The notes beneath the pieces were generated by a model, which worked only from the letters and a program-made list of their open reading frames with translations, did no database searches and was not told the origin of the DNA. The translations under genes were made by a program, and so were the position numbers. From Branchiostoma belcheri (taxonomy: Eukaryota > Chordata > Leptocardii > Amphioxiformes > Branchiostomatidae), in NCBI RefSeq assembly GCF_001625305.1, contig NW_017803887.1, forward strand, positions 3,169,926-3,233,925: DNA of 64,000 bases. Direction: 5' to 3'. Positions 24,945 through 36,338 of the stretch are shown here, piece after piece (positions within the stretch are counted from its first letter, which is position 1; each line of letters starts with the position of its first letter).

Positions 24945-25085
24945 ATAGAAGTTCATCTGTGTTGGGAGTAATCATAGTACATATACGTACAATATATACA
25001 CTGATGATGGCGACAGTGGTTGTTGAAAATTTGATTTTTGTGTACCCTTGTGTTGGAATAAACTTCAACATTGTACTATAGGAAC
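24945..25085. repeat. Fragment of the foldback family seen at 58920-59272
   Basis: Shares gttcatctgtgttggnagta, atgatggcgacagtggt-like and gtgttggaataaacttcaac blocks with the complete copy in the calcium channel gene. Confidence 0.55.
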
Positions 25086-25246
25086 AAATAAGATTTTGTT
25101 GAAGAGGTTAATCAGTCACGTATAGATTAACAGTTGGTAGAATATTCAACAGTCAATGGTGTGGTGACATCAAGTGGACGTTGAAAATTTGGCGGTATGT
25201 GTTAGCTACCTTTCAAAACAGTCACAGATTGATGAATATTCTACTA

Positions 25247-25738
25247 AGGCCACAGCCAGTAATTTTCATGGATGACATCAGCGTGCGCCTTAATTTTCGC
25301 CTGATTTTGGGAATAAAACAAGAAATGTTGTTGCCTTCTGATAGTGGTCAACATGCCTAAAATGGGAAAAATATGTCTGTTGCCATGCCGAAACGCAGAT
25401 AACAGATAAATATGAAGAGAGGAGACAAGACGAGGCTCTGCTTCAATGTTTTGTCTTTTACTTTGATGCACTTTAAAAATTGTATTTCGTTCCTTTTACA
25501 TGATGGTGGCCGTGTATATGTGATGTTCCTACTAAATCAAAATCATTTGTACAATGATTGAAAACTTTTCAAAGTCGTTTCAGTTCACAAGAAGTATCAT
25601 TTCTTGTTTAACAAGGCTTATGATGTCAAAACTGAAAATGTAGGAATCTTGTTTTTTTTGGCCTGCCTTTTTTTTTCTCGCCCTATTGTATTAGAGTCCG
25701 CGGAGGATGTCATCCATGAAATTTACTTGCTGTGGCCT
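25247..25738. mobile_element. GGCCACAG-end MITE abutting the SPHK stop codon
   Basis: Termini AGGCCACAGC...GCTGTGGCCT with subterminal atggatgacatc and gatgtcatccat. Full relatives are at 30141-30546, 48619-49051 and 57310-57706; several are flanked by TA, compatible with a Tc1/mariner-type target, though TIR and target boundaries are ambiguous. Its right end is 22 bp from the SPHK stop, so it probably forms most of that 3' UTR. Confidence 0.7.
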
Positions 25739-25760
25739 AGCTGCCAAATAAGATTTTGTG

Positions 25761-27075
25761 TCACATCTCTATTGGCTTCCACATGAGTACCCGGGCTAGA
25801 GCATGGTGTACTTGTGCCTGCAGCGGCCCGTACTCGATGACCTCACCGTCGGCTGTGATCAGGCCCTTCTCCGCCCGCGGCTCCAGCCTGAACGCGTGGA
25901 CGGCCACGACGTCCGTTCCTGGCTGGTCCACCTCGCCGATCCTGCCCTGCGACGCCTTGAGGGAGATGTTGGACATCTCGCTGCGCGTGGTGTTCATGGC
26001 GTACATCAGGAACATCATGCCGTCGTCTAGATTACTCGCGGGGGACATGTTGAAGCCTGTACTGATGTGAGGCACGTTCAGTCCCATCACCAGGTTAAAG
26101 TTTCCTTCTATCGTGACCCAGCCATCCGGGAGGGGGTGTCCTAAGGGTGGCAGGAGGGTGTCCGCGGGGCCGTGACGCCGGGTCTGGCCGTCCGGGTTTG
26201 GCAGTGTGGCCTGCGTAGGACTGTCCGTGGACAAGTCCATGGCGGACACGTCTATTGCAGAGTCCATGCTGTCGCCTGATTGGCTATTGGTGGCGCTGTT
26301 GTTGGAATGGTTGTGTTGCTGTGGCCTGTGACTATTTGTATTGCTGACCAGAGCGTTTGGGGAGTCAACATAAGGTGAGAAAACCTCGCTCGCTGGCGTT
26401 TCATCTTCTGTCCAATCGCTGGCTTGAATGTCGTCTACTGTGGCGTGCCCGTTGGCCATGTTCTCCTCCATCCTTTCTGAGGTAGGTACGCCAGAATCCG
26501 TCTGTTCGTTGAACAGAGCCGCTTCTTTGGCGGCATCTACGCCGGGCGTTAGCGGCTCCATATTGGAGTAGAAGCTCTGACTGACGCTGGCGCTTCTCGG
26601 AGGGAGGTTTCTGGGCAGGGAACCCTCCATCATGCTAACGCTGCGGGTAAACTGCGCCGGACGCATGCTTCTCAAGTCCTCCCGTTCCCCGTTCTGTTTA
26701 GACAGGCTGCGGGGATGAGGGAGAGACTGTTTGAGCTTCTCTCGCTGCTTCCTCTTCTCCGTGATCTGGTGAACCAACGCTCTTCCGTCCACCCCCTTCA
26801 CTGGGAGGTACGACACGTGCCCGGGGTACTTCCGCAAGTCGAACAACCGCTGCATCAGTCCGACGATAAAGCGTGCGTCACCGAGGTAGCGATATTTCTC
26901 ACTCCCGATGTCGATATCGGAGATGAATCCCCAGCTGATATGTAAGAAGGAGAATATGCGGGAGGACTGGGTCTGTACCGAGACCAGGTCCATGGGGTAG
27001 CTGCTGCCGGACACCACACTCTTACACAGGACGAACGTGGAGTGGAGGACCTGGTCAGCTGACTCAAATGGCTCA
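25761..27075 (-). CDS. SPHK: SPHK terminal coding exon 6
   Basis: Acceptor tttttatag; begins EPFESADQVLHSTFVLCKSV, contains the conserved ISWGFISDIDI block, the low-complexity insert, and the C-terminal lipid-kinase block ending MWKPIEM; stop TGA at 25763-25761. Confidence 0.93.
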
Positions 27076-30000
27076 CTATAAAAACAGCAACAGGGCATGC
27101 TTTAGTAACAAATGGGCTGCCATCTCAAATGTCTCACTACAACATAATTGTGTTATTGAAAAAAGGGAAAAGTAAAGAATCACAAAACGTTATTGATGAT
27201 ATTGATGATAATCTCTGAGAGAGAGAAAATCTGACGTAATAAAGCTTGTTTCTCTTAAAGCTTGAGATCTTCATTTCTGTATGTTTCTGGGGCAATTTTG
27301 TCTTATTTCATCATTTCTAGTTCTACGAATGACTTCTTGACTTGCAGCAACTAATATTACCAACATTGCAAGTATTGCTCGGTATTATTCCCTGTTTATA
27401 AGCAGTTCAAAGACATTCCATGCCTTGAATGATGTACTTTACTTACTCTAGTAGATAGTTGACAGAGCAGCAGAGGGCATTGCCAGTTCCCCCTGGAATC
27501 AGGCCGATGGGCATCTTGATGGCCTCTTCCCAGTCAGGACGGTCCATCAGGCCATTGATAACCTGGACACGAACAACAAACAACAGATAATGTCATTAGT
27601 GTATGAACTACTATGAAAGAGGTGCTAGTGTCACGGAAATGAAAAGAAACCTACAGTGGGCCTCACTGGAAGACAGAAGAAAAATGTCCAGACTATGCAT
27701 GATGTACAAAATGACTAATAAACTGGTGGACGTCCCAACTAGTAAGTACCTAATACCAGCCCAGAAGAGAACAAGAAATAGTCATGCATTCAAGTACCAG
27801 AGTTATCAACCAAGGATTGAGGTGTTCAAGAATTCATTCTTTCCTAAAACTATTGCAGAGTGGAACTCACTGTCACCAAGTACAGTAGGGGCATTGTCAT
27901 TAGATAGCTTTAAACAATGTCTAGAGTTAGAAGTTCAAGGGTTAGGCGTAACAAGTTGATCGGTGTAATATAGCCACTTTTTTGTACCACTGCTCTGAAT
28001 TAAATTGAACTTTACTCGTCAAATCCACATGACAACTGAGAGAACTTTGCTCTTTTGCTACCAGTGCTAACTCTAGACTTGAAAAGATTACTGAAACAGT
28101 CTTCTAGGGGTTGGGTTTTGGGAGGTAAAGTAAGCTAACTCTAGACTTGAAAAGATTACTGAAACAGTCTTCTATAGATTCCCCTCGAAAAAGACATCCT
28201 CATACATGTTTCTGCTATTTTGTCTTGAACCCTTTTAACTTAACTGTCCCCTGGACAACTCCCAATTTATGTTATCAATCAATAAAGCTTGCCAAGCTAG
28301 TTAGCTTGCTAGCTAGTTAGTTCACTATTGCAAACTCATTTCAGTCTTACTAATAAATGCCTTTCCCCTAGAGTTTTAACAAAGGTAGTTGACAATTGGT
28401 AGTTTTCAAATTGAATGTGTAAATAATGTAATTAACTTTAATTTGCACAGCAGAAATAGCAAACACAATTATCACGCTGAAGTGACTTCAAGTGAAAGAA
28501 TGACTGATCTATTTGACCTTGTTGTCTGGGTTTGTACAGTCTATCCCTTCAGGCTCAGTAACCAGCCGTTATAATTATCTGAGTTATTTTGGCAGTTATT
28601 TTGGCCTCAGGTTAACTTGTACACAAATGGTTGGATCTTAACAGCCGTCGCTTTAGACCAATGCCCATCCAACCATAGAAGTATGTTATCTTCGCAAGAA
28701 CTGTTCTGTAATTGGATCAAAGATTTCAGCATGCCTGCTTGAACAACAATGGGAGGCCTTGTGTCTTTACTATTAGTTCAAACAAATCAAATTACCTTGG
28801 ATACATGTACTACTAGTATGTCAAGGACGATACATGCACAGCAGCCTTGGATATCTTTTTGTTGTCAAACAATAGAAGGATCATACAATAGGTCAAAGAT
28901 ATAGCAGCTATTAATCTATGTATTTATGTATTCATGTATATATTTTCAACCTCTGTGAGTTTACTGTTTAGTATATAATAACATTGTCAACATTTCTCAG
29001 TTCAGTTTTTCACATCTGGCTATGGCACTTACGCCACTTACTAGTATACACTGGACAGGGTCTTTAGATCATTGTGAACTTATAAACAAGATTAAACTGT
29101 AATTGCAAACACAAAAAATTGGACTCTCCCAAATTTTCGACTGTACAACTCCAGTCTTTGTCACGGAAGCGGTGGATTGCTCATTCCTTGACAAAAACTG
29201 GAGTTGTACAATTAAGTCCAATATTTTGTGTTGGCAATTACAGTTCAATCTTGTTCATAATGACTTCTACTACCGGTAACACAGATGAACTTTCAAGATA
29301 ACATTGTAAAGTTTAACTTGTTTACGAAGTGCTGACTCACTCTGCCACTCTCCAACAAGTAGCGATACTGACATTTCCTTTTGTTTATCAATACACAAAA
29401 GTACTTCTGGTCTCACTAATAGCCTTGTGCCACACCCTTGTGCTGAATAGGACTATAAACAAGTGCTCAGAACACTTAATGACTTCAGAGACATATTTGC
29501 ACACATGCCAACTTGACATGTTAACAATGGGGGCCTGCATGCCCTTTTCCGTAGAGCGTAATCGGCTGTTTTAATCCTACGTAGAGCGTAGACGGACCAC
29601 TCTAATTCAGCGTAGAGCGTAATTGCCGCATTTTGCGTAGAACGTAATTCACCGCTTTGATTCCACGTAATGCGTTGTAGCTACCTGGAATTTATCGTAA
29701 AATGTAATGGGGAGGCTGCCTGAATTCAGCATAATACGTAACCGGCTCTCAAAATTTAGCGTAGGCGTTGTCGGGATCCCCCCATGCAGGCCCTCAACGA
29801 TGGTTACCCTAAGTGAAATATTTTGGAAGCCAAGGTCCGTACCCAAAGTGCTAGCATTATATTGTTTTAAAGCAACAAATATTAGCTCCAACCAACCAAA
29901 CTATTCTAGTAAGAAATACTATTCCTCATATCATAAGTTTACAGAGATGTTGGAGCCCACTGATTTAATTTCATCTTCAAGTTTAATAACATCAAAACAC

Positions 30001-33000
30001 ACATGTATATAACATAACATTATACACAAAAAACAATGTTTAACAATCTAAACTGTAGTGTGTTGTAACTAACATAACTAACTAACAGCAGTACAAAAGT
30101 AGACTGCAGAAACTTTATTATACTTTTTTATCACCATATTAGGCCACAGCAAGTAAATTTTATGGATGACATCCTCCGCAGACTACAAATCTAATGCCAG
30201 CGGGCGAAAAAAAGACAATGAGGGCCAAAAAAAACAAGGTTCCTACAATTTAAAAGTTTGACTCAATCATACAAATGCCTTTGATTCAGTAGGAACATCA
30301 CATATACACAGCCAGCATCACATATCACTGCAAAAAGTAAGAAACAAAATATTAAATCAGAGCCTTTTCTTGTCTCCTCTCTTCATCTGCCATCCACCTT
30401 CCGGCATGGCAACATACATCTTTGCCCATTTTCGGCAATGTTGACCACTGTCAGAAGGCAACAAAATTTCTTTTTTGTTTTTTCAAAATCAGGCGAAAAT
30501 TAATGCGCGCACTGATGTCATCCATAAAAAGTACTTGCTGTGGCCTAATTGTAATAAATAAGTTAGTCACCTCGTATATGAGCCCGTCCCCTGACACCAC
30601 CACCACCCCATTCCACTCTGACACATCCAGGTCTCGCATTAGGTCATGGGCGTGGCCAGAACGCTCTGGAACAACAACACAATCTTACCTGGTCTGATCA
30701 AAGGTCATGGACAAATACTGTACCATGGACTTTACCTTATGGCAACTGTTTAGTAATAAATTCATATACTGTAATGTAGAAACACTGTTATATTTCAGTA
30801 TTTGTTGCAAGAAAAGAAGAAGGAAATGATAACAGTGCAGTTTGAAAACTTGACAAAGTACTTTTCATTGATATAAATGTGTGCTTTCAGTGTCATGGTC
30901 AAATCTAACAGTCAGGATTAGAACTCCCAACCTCTTGGTCCAGAGACAGAGTTACATTAAACCACTGGACTATGCACGTTAATCTAATCAGAAAGTCAAG
31001 AAGATGTATATTCTTGGGAGTGCTCACCAGTAACCACCATGTTAAAGCTGATGTCAGCCTCTCCCAACATGGACACCACTCTCTCCCGGAATATCTGCTG
31101 GGCCTTCCCCTGGCCTCCGAACGGGTTGATCAAGATAAGCAGACGTGGGGAGGGGGGCAGCAGGCTGGCTTCCAGGTCTGAAGGGAAAATAAAAAGTGTA
31201 ACTAGGCTATAATAGGATGCCTAGTTTTTATTTTTTTCCGCCCTATCGCTTCATATTTTTCTGAACAAATCCGAGAACCAACAAATTAAATTTGGTGTGG
31301 CCTTGATATATAATGTCAGCATACTGTAAAATGATTTACCCGGTAACAGACATACTAGTAGTTATTCAATGTAGTATCTAACTTATGCAGGACTTCTCTT
31401 TATGTTCTGATCCTTGCAATTGCAAAATACCTGAAATACTTTACAACATTCCAGAATTCTTACAATAGCCAACCTGACAAGCCCTTGGTGCAAGTATGTA
31501 GTTAGGGTGTACAATAAATTTTAGGAGCCCTTTCTACACCAAGTGGTACATAGGGCAGTGCCAATCTCTGGTTCAATGGCCCTTGGGCCACACAGTAGTG
31601 CAATCACTACAGCAGAGGGCTAGTCCACTGGTACAGTAGTGTTGTGTATTTATTAACTACCTTATATATGCATATGGTGGGTGCATAGCAGAAAAAGCAG
31701 CATGAACTCGGCTGGGGATCATATTTAGATTTAAATCGTAATTGTATTTGAATAAAATATAACAATTTCAATCCATGGTATACAACAAATATTACATAAC
31801 GCCCCCTGTTAGGAGATAATGATTTTGCACCTGTTTGTGGCCCAATACTCTGCCCAGCCAGTAGACATTTGATAGCAATTCTCCATTGCTCTGCCCGAGT
31901 GTGGTTCTCGGCATGGTCGTCTGTCGTCCTCACGCGGAATGTCGTGCACACCCTGTGTCGCGTCCAGTCCCCTGAGATGACCTTCTTCCGTAGGGGGTAG
32001 GCGTAGATGCAGAAATATGCTGCACTGTCTGACGCATGCCGGCCTCTGGAAATGGGGAAAAGATTTAAAAAACAATATATTTCATCCATACCATGGTATG
32101 GAGTGAAATATAATTTAAAAGTAACTGTTGAAAACAGATTCAATTCTGAAACATTTTGACAGCAGAAATTCAGGTTCATTTCACATTAAATAAGGGTGCT
32201 AAAAGTTACCTGTTTTATATTTTTTCAAAAGATGATGACTAAAAAGCTTAGGGTTTCTATTATAATAATTTTATCACTTGCCATAGGAATGTAATTTTGC
32301 ACACTTTAGCTAAAGATCCTTTTACAACCCTTATTTTCATGTTCAAGTGCTGAAACATTGCTTGATTTCTTAAGTTATAAGTTGATGTTACACTAATTAC
32401 TTCTAAAAAATCAGTCACTATGTGTACTAGGATTGCTTTGCCACTTGGTTCAAATTCAATGTTCTTGATTGACAAGGTAACAAACTCTCTTCAAGAAGTT
32501 AATGATTCCTCTATAGTAACAATGCCAAACACGGCCTGATTAATGATTAATGATTAATATACTGTGCTTCTCTTTATGTGCACGGTAGCAAAAGTTCACA
32601 GTCTGAGAAAAATGGACATGTTCACAGAACTATAATATATTCACGGTGGCGACAGGTGCAGGAAAAAGAAAGTCCAGAGTTATTTGTTGTTAACTGTAAT
32701 GATAAGTTCACGGTACAGAGGTGACAGTGAAAACAGTGAACATAACAGTACTGTGAAAAACAGTATTGTAACGGTGTTTGTTTATAGGTGTTGTTTATCT
32801 GCTATTTTACACCTTATAAGCCCTAGGTAAAACTAAAAGGCTCTACAGGTCAGGTGGATTATGTTACCAGGTGAAACCGCAGTGTGTTTAAACAAACACC
32901 TGGCACACAATAAGTCATGTTAGTCCTGCGGGAGGTGGTTGTTTGTGACAGTATTGTTCTTCTGTATGCATCTTTCTGAACCATGACTAAGCCTTTTTCT

Positions 33001-35650
33001 TCTGTATGATAAATGAGAATGTCACTCCGTTGTGACACGGTTTGAAAGTGGCGGGAGTTGCCAGGGAATTCAAGCATCAAAACACTGTCTGGGTTACAGC
33101 TTACCATATGTTGTTGTTGTTGTTGTCCTTGTTTTACGTCTAATAAATCACTAGACATGGTCTCTTGGTGCTCGTTTTTGTGTGGTTCAGTTCAGAGTTA
33201 GAAAGTCTCTCTAGGTCAACTCTTGGTGCCTTATGGTGCAATATGCTTATGATTTCTATTTCTCTATTTGACAATTTGCCAAACAGCCACCCAAGCTGTA
33301 CATAAAATATACAGAAAACACTACTAGTATCCACATGCTCTTGTACCAGTATGAGACAGATGACCATAGTAAAAAGTACATGATCGGAGTACAAATAGGG
33401 GGTCCTGACAACGCTCTACGCTAAATTTTGAGAGCTGGCTACGTATTCCGCTGAATTCAGGAATCCTCTCGATTACGCTTTACGTTAAATTCGCATTACG
33501 TTAAAGTGGCTACAACGCATTATGTACAAATAAAACGGCAAATACGCTCTACCCAAAATGCGTGAATAATACACTCTACATTGAATAAGAGCTTCCGTGT
33601 ACGCTCTACGTAGAATTGAAGCGGCCAATTCCGCTCTACGGAAAAGGGCATGTGGGCCCCCAAATAGCTAAACCACTGGGTGACCACAACAAAATCACCG
33701 CAAACAATTACTTAGTACACATGTAGTAGGTTGTAAATCCTATTATGTCCTACCTGGGCCGCGGTTACGTTCGATACGGGTGTTCCGGCCCGTGTGATAA
33801 CTATCCGTACGGCCTGGGGGTTCTAAACCCGTACGGCCCGGGCCTTCCAAATGTTCCATAGAAAGATTCGAACGCGTTTCGCCCTATCCGTGTGCACCGC
33901 TTTCGAAAATTCGAATACAAACTTTGGACGTTGGAATTGATGTTGTTGCGTTTTAGTGGGCTTACGGACACCAAATTTTCGCTCATTTCGCATTGAAAGG
34001 CGTGTTTTCTTGGGTGGGTATGACATAAATAAAATACAACACGGTGTATTCCGCATCACCCTTGGTCCCAGCCCTCCCGCGGATCGGATCTCCCTCCGGC
34101 CTTCGGCCGTCAGGCAATCCGACGCGCGGTCGGGCTGGTACCTCGGGCGATACGGAATACACCGTGTTGTATTCTATATTGACCTCATATGTCCCCTAGG
34201 TCGTTATACAGTTAACATCCACTAGGTCGTTTGCACAATAAATGACCTGGTGGACTTTCAGCCTGATGCAAGTTGGGGCAAGATAAAATCGAATAAAGTA
34301 CTAAAGTACTTTGTATGCTCCATAAAAGTCCATTATTTCACCAAAAGAAATCTGCCTTCAAAACCTTATAAATTAGCTACAGTACCTTTAGATAGAATTA
34401 GACCCAATTTTTTCACGTAATACTGGCCTTACCATTCATAATAATCAAAGATAGAAACTATCTGCACATCCAATACCTCTTCACCCTGAATTTGCTTAGT
34501 CATAGCTGTAGGATGGTTTTCTTTGGGGACTAAAGTTGGCCAAGTAAGTTAGTTATACTGTAATTGGACTTAAAGGTAGTTGATGAGACTACAGTGAAAG
34601 CCAAACTCTGTTAACCAGGTTAGGGAATGTAGGCCAAAAGTGTAGGTTACAACGTGTTGTTTGTCACACTTCCCTGTGACAAGTGATAGGTTTTATTTTT
34701 CAAGCAGATGTTGGGTAGAAAGCTATTTTTCTGACCAGGGTGCTGTTTTTGGATAGCCAGTGCTCCAAAATGCCTAGGGTCACAGAATGACAATAGTGAA
34801 AAAAATGTCATGATCTCCCCTCCCAAGATCTATCCAAAGATTAGGTATCTGTATCTGTATAGCCGGTATAACCACCTTTTGGCATAACATACCAGGTATC
34901 ATAGATCACAAAAGGAATGCAGGAGTTTTTGTTTCCAATTGATCCTACAGATTACTAAAAACAATGCCTACATCCGCTATGGTGATCCTTTGTTTACAGT
35001 GACCAAGGACAAAGATTTAGTACATGTACTAAATCTTTGCCACTTTTATATACTGTACGTGTATACGTTGTATATATCTAGTAAGTAGCCAGTGTGTAAG
35101 TTTGTCACGGTACCTCCTTTCAGTTGCAGCGACAGATATTAAACATCATATTTCCAATATGATATTTACCAACCAAATGAACCCAGCTGTATCACAGAAT
35201 ACTTACCCCATACCGATGACCCCTAAATTGTCATGGATATCCTTGAAAATTGACAGGAAGGCGTGGCGCCCGCGTTGTCCTTATCAAAATATGATGTTGC
35301 ATTATTATCTCATATCCCATTGTGATCCCAAAGAGGGGGGGGGGGACGAATCACAAAGAATTTTCAGCACATTTCACTGCCTCTATAGGACAGGGAAGTG
35401 TACAGGAAAAGATTACGTGTAAAGGATGTGGTACATAGTCCAGCACAACAACATACGCCCCCCTCCCCTATAGGGTCCGTGTTTACCTGAGACAATGACA
35501 CCCCACCACGTCCGACAACAACACCCTCCTTTCCCGTGGTTTTCCCTGAGTGCGCGCGTACTGGAGGTATCCCCGCGTCAGCTGGACTCGGTACGCGGTC
35601 TTGTTGTGCGGGAAGACCGTCAGATCGTCCTGCAGGATCACGTCAGACAT
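25761..35650 (-). CDS. SPHK: Sphingosine kinase (SPHK1/2 family), complete, six coding exons
   Basis: Lipid kinase phosphorylating sphingosine to sphingosine-1-phosphate. Coding exons in transcript order: 35650-35487, 32045-31831, 31177-31028, 30665-30571, 27562-27447, 27075-25761, total 2055 nt (684 aa). All introns are GT-AG and phases close. The diacylglycerol-kinase-like catalytic core is split over exons 3-6: nucleotide-binding LLILINPFGGQGKA, the SGDGLIYEV motif (conserved catalytic Asp), PGGTGNALCCSVNYLL, and ISWGFISDIDIGSEKYRYLG. A long Ser/Pro/Asn-rich insert of about 200 residues follows SYLPV and separates the C-terminal block (DGWVTIEGNFNLVMGLNVPH). Such an insert resembles vertebrate SPHK2 more than SPHK1, but a single pre-duplication gene is the simpler reading. 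Start chosen as the first in-frame ATG (35650); the frame is open upstream without an ATG. Confidence 0.93.
27447..27562 (-). CDS. SPHK: SPHK coding exon 5 (GGTGNA motif)
   Basis: Acceptor gtgtccag; VINGLMDRPDWEEAIK then IGLIPGGTGNALCCSVNYLL; donor gtaagt. Family proteins often have GSGNA here. Confidence 0.92.
27603..27959 (+). mobile_element. 5'-truncated non-LTR retrotransposon, RT C-terminus, in SPHK intron 5 side
   Basis: A 118-residue frame opposite to SPHK reads LQWASLEDRRKMSRLCMMYK, then FKNSFFPKTIAEWNSLSP and ALSLDSFK. This is the signature of the extreme C-terminus of reverse transcriptases of CR1/jockey/RTE-like non-LTR elements (L-W-x-L-E-x-R-R, Y/SFFPRTIxxWNxLP). Only the end of ORF2 remains; the 5' part is missing, as with incomplete reverse transcription. 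The frame has no internal stops, suggesting a fairly young insertion. Confidence 0.8.
28069..28175. repeat. Direct duplication (~40 bp x2)
   Basis: gctaactctagacttgaaaa plus the following gattactgaaacagtcttct occurs at about 28069 and again at 28133. Confidence 0.7.
29080..29265. repeat. Foldback element
   Basis: acaagattaaactgtaattg at the left pairs with caattacagttcaatcttgt at the right; inner blocks ttggact and actggagttgtacaa also pair. Confidence 0.7.
29528..29795. repeat. CGTAGAGCGTAAT-rich dispersed repeat
   Basis: Starts gggggcctgcatgccctttt and runs through irregular cgtagagcgtaat words to gcgtaggcgttgtcgggat. An inverted relative lies at 33405-33663. The gcctgcatgcccttttttct words also appear inside the mirrored region near 12110-12470. 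Confidence 0.65.
30141..30546. mobile_element. GGCCACAG-end MITE in SPHK intron
   Basis: Inverted termini TTAGGCCACAGCAAGTAAAT and the complement at 30524-30548, with atggatgacatc inside each end. TA flanks. Confidence 0.75.
30571..30665 (-). CDS. SPHK: SPHK coding exon 4 (SGDG motif)
   Basis: Acceptor gttccag; completes T-E-R-S-G-H-A-H-D and carries WNGVVVVSGDGLIYE; donor gtgact. Its 3' intron holds a MITE immediately beyond the donor (30141-30546). Confidence 0.92.
30893..30979 (-). mobile_element. tRNA-derived SINE fragment
   Basis: On the reverse strand the sequence reads tagtccagtggtttaatgta (box A-like) and ggttgggagttctaatcct (box B-like), spaced as in a tRNA-derived SINE head. Too diverged to be a tRNA gene. 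Confidence 0.5.
31028..31177 (-). CDS. SPHK: SPHK coding exon 3 (nucleotide-binding loop)
   Basis: Acceptor cccttcag; DLEASLLPPSPRLLILINPF then GGQGKAQQIF and ADISFNMVVT; donor gtgagc. Confidence 0.92.
31831..32045 (-). CDS. SPHK: SPHK coding exon 2
   Basis: Acceptor atttccag; encodes the PH-like N-terminal segment AYFCIYAYPLRKKV through AEQWRIAIKCLLAGQ; donor gtgcaa. Ends phase 1. Confidence 0.9.
33405..33663. repeat. CGTAGAGCGTAAT-rich repeat, inverted copy
   Basis: Reverse-complement relative of 29528-29795: caacgctctacgctaaattt at the left and ccgctctacggaaaagggca at the right. Confidence 0.65.
33756..34180. mobile_element. Dispersed GC-rich MITE-like repeat, copy 2 of 4
   Basis: Same layout as 16547-16922: cctgggccgcggttacgttc at the left, aatacaacacggtgtattcc and its complement framing the right part. 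Includes a gatcggatctccctccggcc palindromic centre. Confidence 0.65.
35487..35650 (-). CDS. SPHK: SPHK coding exon 1
   Basis: Starts MSDVILQDDLTVFPHNK and ends SDVVGCHCLR with two bases of Arg; donor gtaaac. The DVVGCH motif is typical of the kinase N-terminus. Confidence 0.85.
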
Positions 35651-36335
35651 GTTTTCCGCGTCAGGAGCGGGAGGCCGTACCGCATACACATGCTTCGCGC
35701 TTTCAAATGAATGACCCGCCTGGAAGCGTGTGGCTTCCTAACAACATTGCACCCTATCATGTGACCTGATGTCATCCAAGGTAAACATTTCTATATTTGG
35801 CTCCGCGCCAATAGCTCCCTGCAGTTCACACATAAACCGCTAGAGGTCACCACTGTAGTCTCCCTCGTTCACATCCGGTGATTCTTCACCAAAACGTCCT
35901 TGTTCGTGACGTAAAATCTCGAATAGGATACAGGTATAACTTAAACACTCACAACTGTATATGGTACTATGCTACAGTTGACGAAAAAGACCAAAAAGTG
36001 TACAAATTTGTCTGTAAGCCAGTGCGTGCGTGTTGGGAACCATTTTAATACCCGTCATGCAGCTAAAAATTGCAGACTGTTCCATATTTCAACGGGTTGG
36101 CTCAATAAATTCTGTATAGAAATCACCCATCGCAAAGGGTAAACGCATTTGTTAACTGTACAAAACAAAATAGTTGTACAACTAAGTATTATGGTATTTA
36201 GTAGTCTCCCTTTGCATTCTCGTTCTTTACAGATAGTCAGCATTTAATTTTCCATAGATCTCGACAGATTAAAACACCCCTATATTTGAAGTGGGCGACT
36301 CCAATCCTCCTCTTTTCCGCCATCTTTGCGGCAAG
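35651..36335. promoter_or_regulatory. Shared divergent promoter region between SPHK and RPL18
   Basis: 685 bp separates the two start codons, which are transcribed away from each other. The SPHK side is CpG-rich, and the RPL18 side carries a TOP-like pyrimidine tract. I cannot place the SPHK transcription start. Shared regulation is an inference from spacing. Confidence 0.6.
36307..36321 (+). promoter_or_regulatory. RPL18: 5' TOP-like pyrimidine tract of RPL18
   Basis: cctcctcttttccgcc lies 15-29 nt upstream of the ATG. Transcripts of ribosomal protein genes typically start at a C within such a tract, which confers growth-dependent translational control. Confidence 0.65.
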
Positions 36336-36338
36336 ATG
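36336..36338 (+). CDS. RPL18: RPL18 coding exon 1 (start codon only)
   Basis: AAG-ATG followed directly by donor gtaggc. The next exon begins GGTATAGAT, giving M-G-I-D. Confidence 0.88.

Noticed and set aside
25756-26945. Forward frames of 104, 75 and 76 residues
   Set aside because: Antisense shadows of the SPHK terminal exon.
31607-32179. 190-residue reverse frame taken as one protein
   Set aside because: Only 31831-32045 is the SPHK exon; the remainder is intron read through GT and AG sites.
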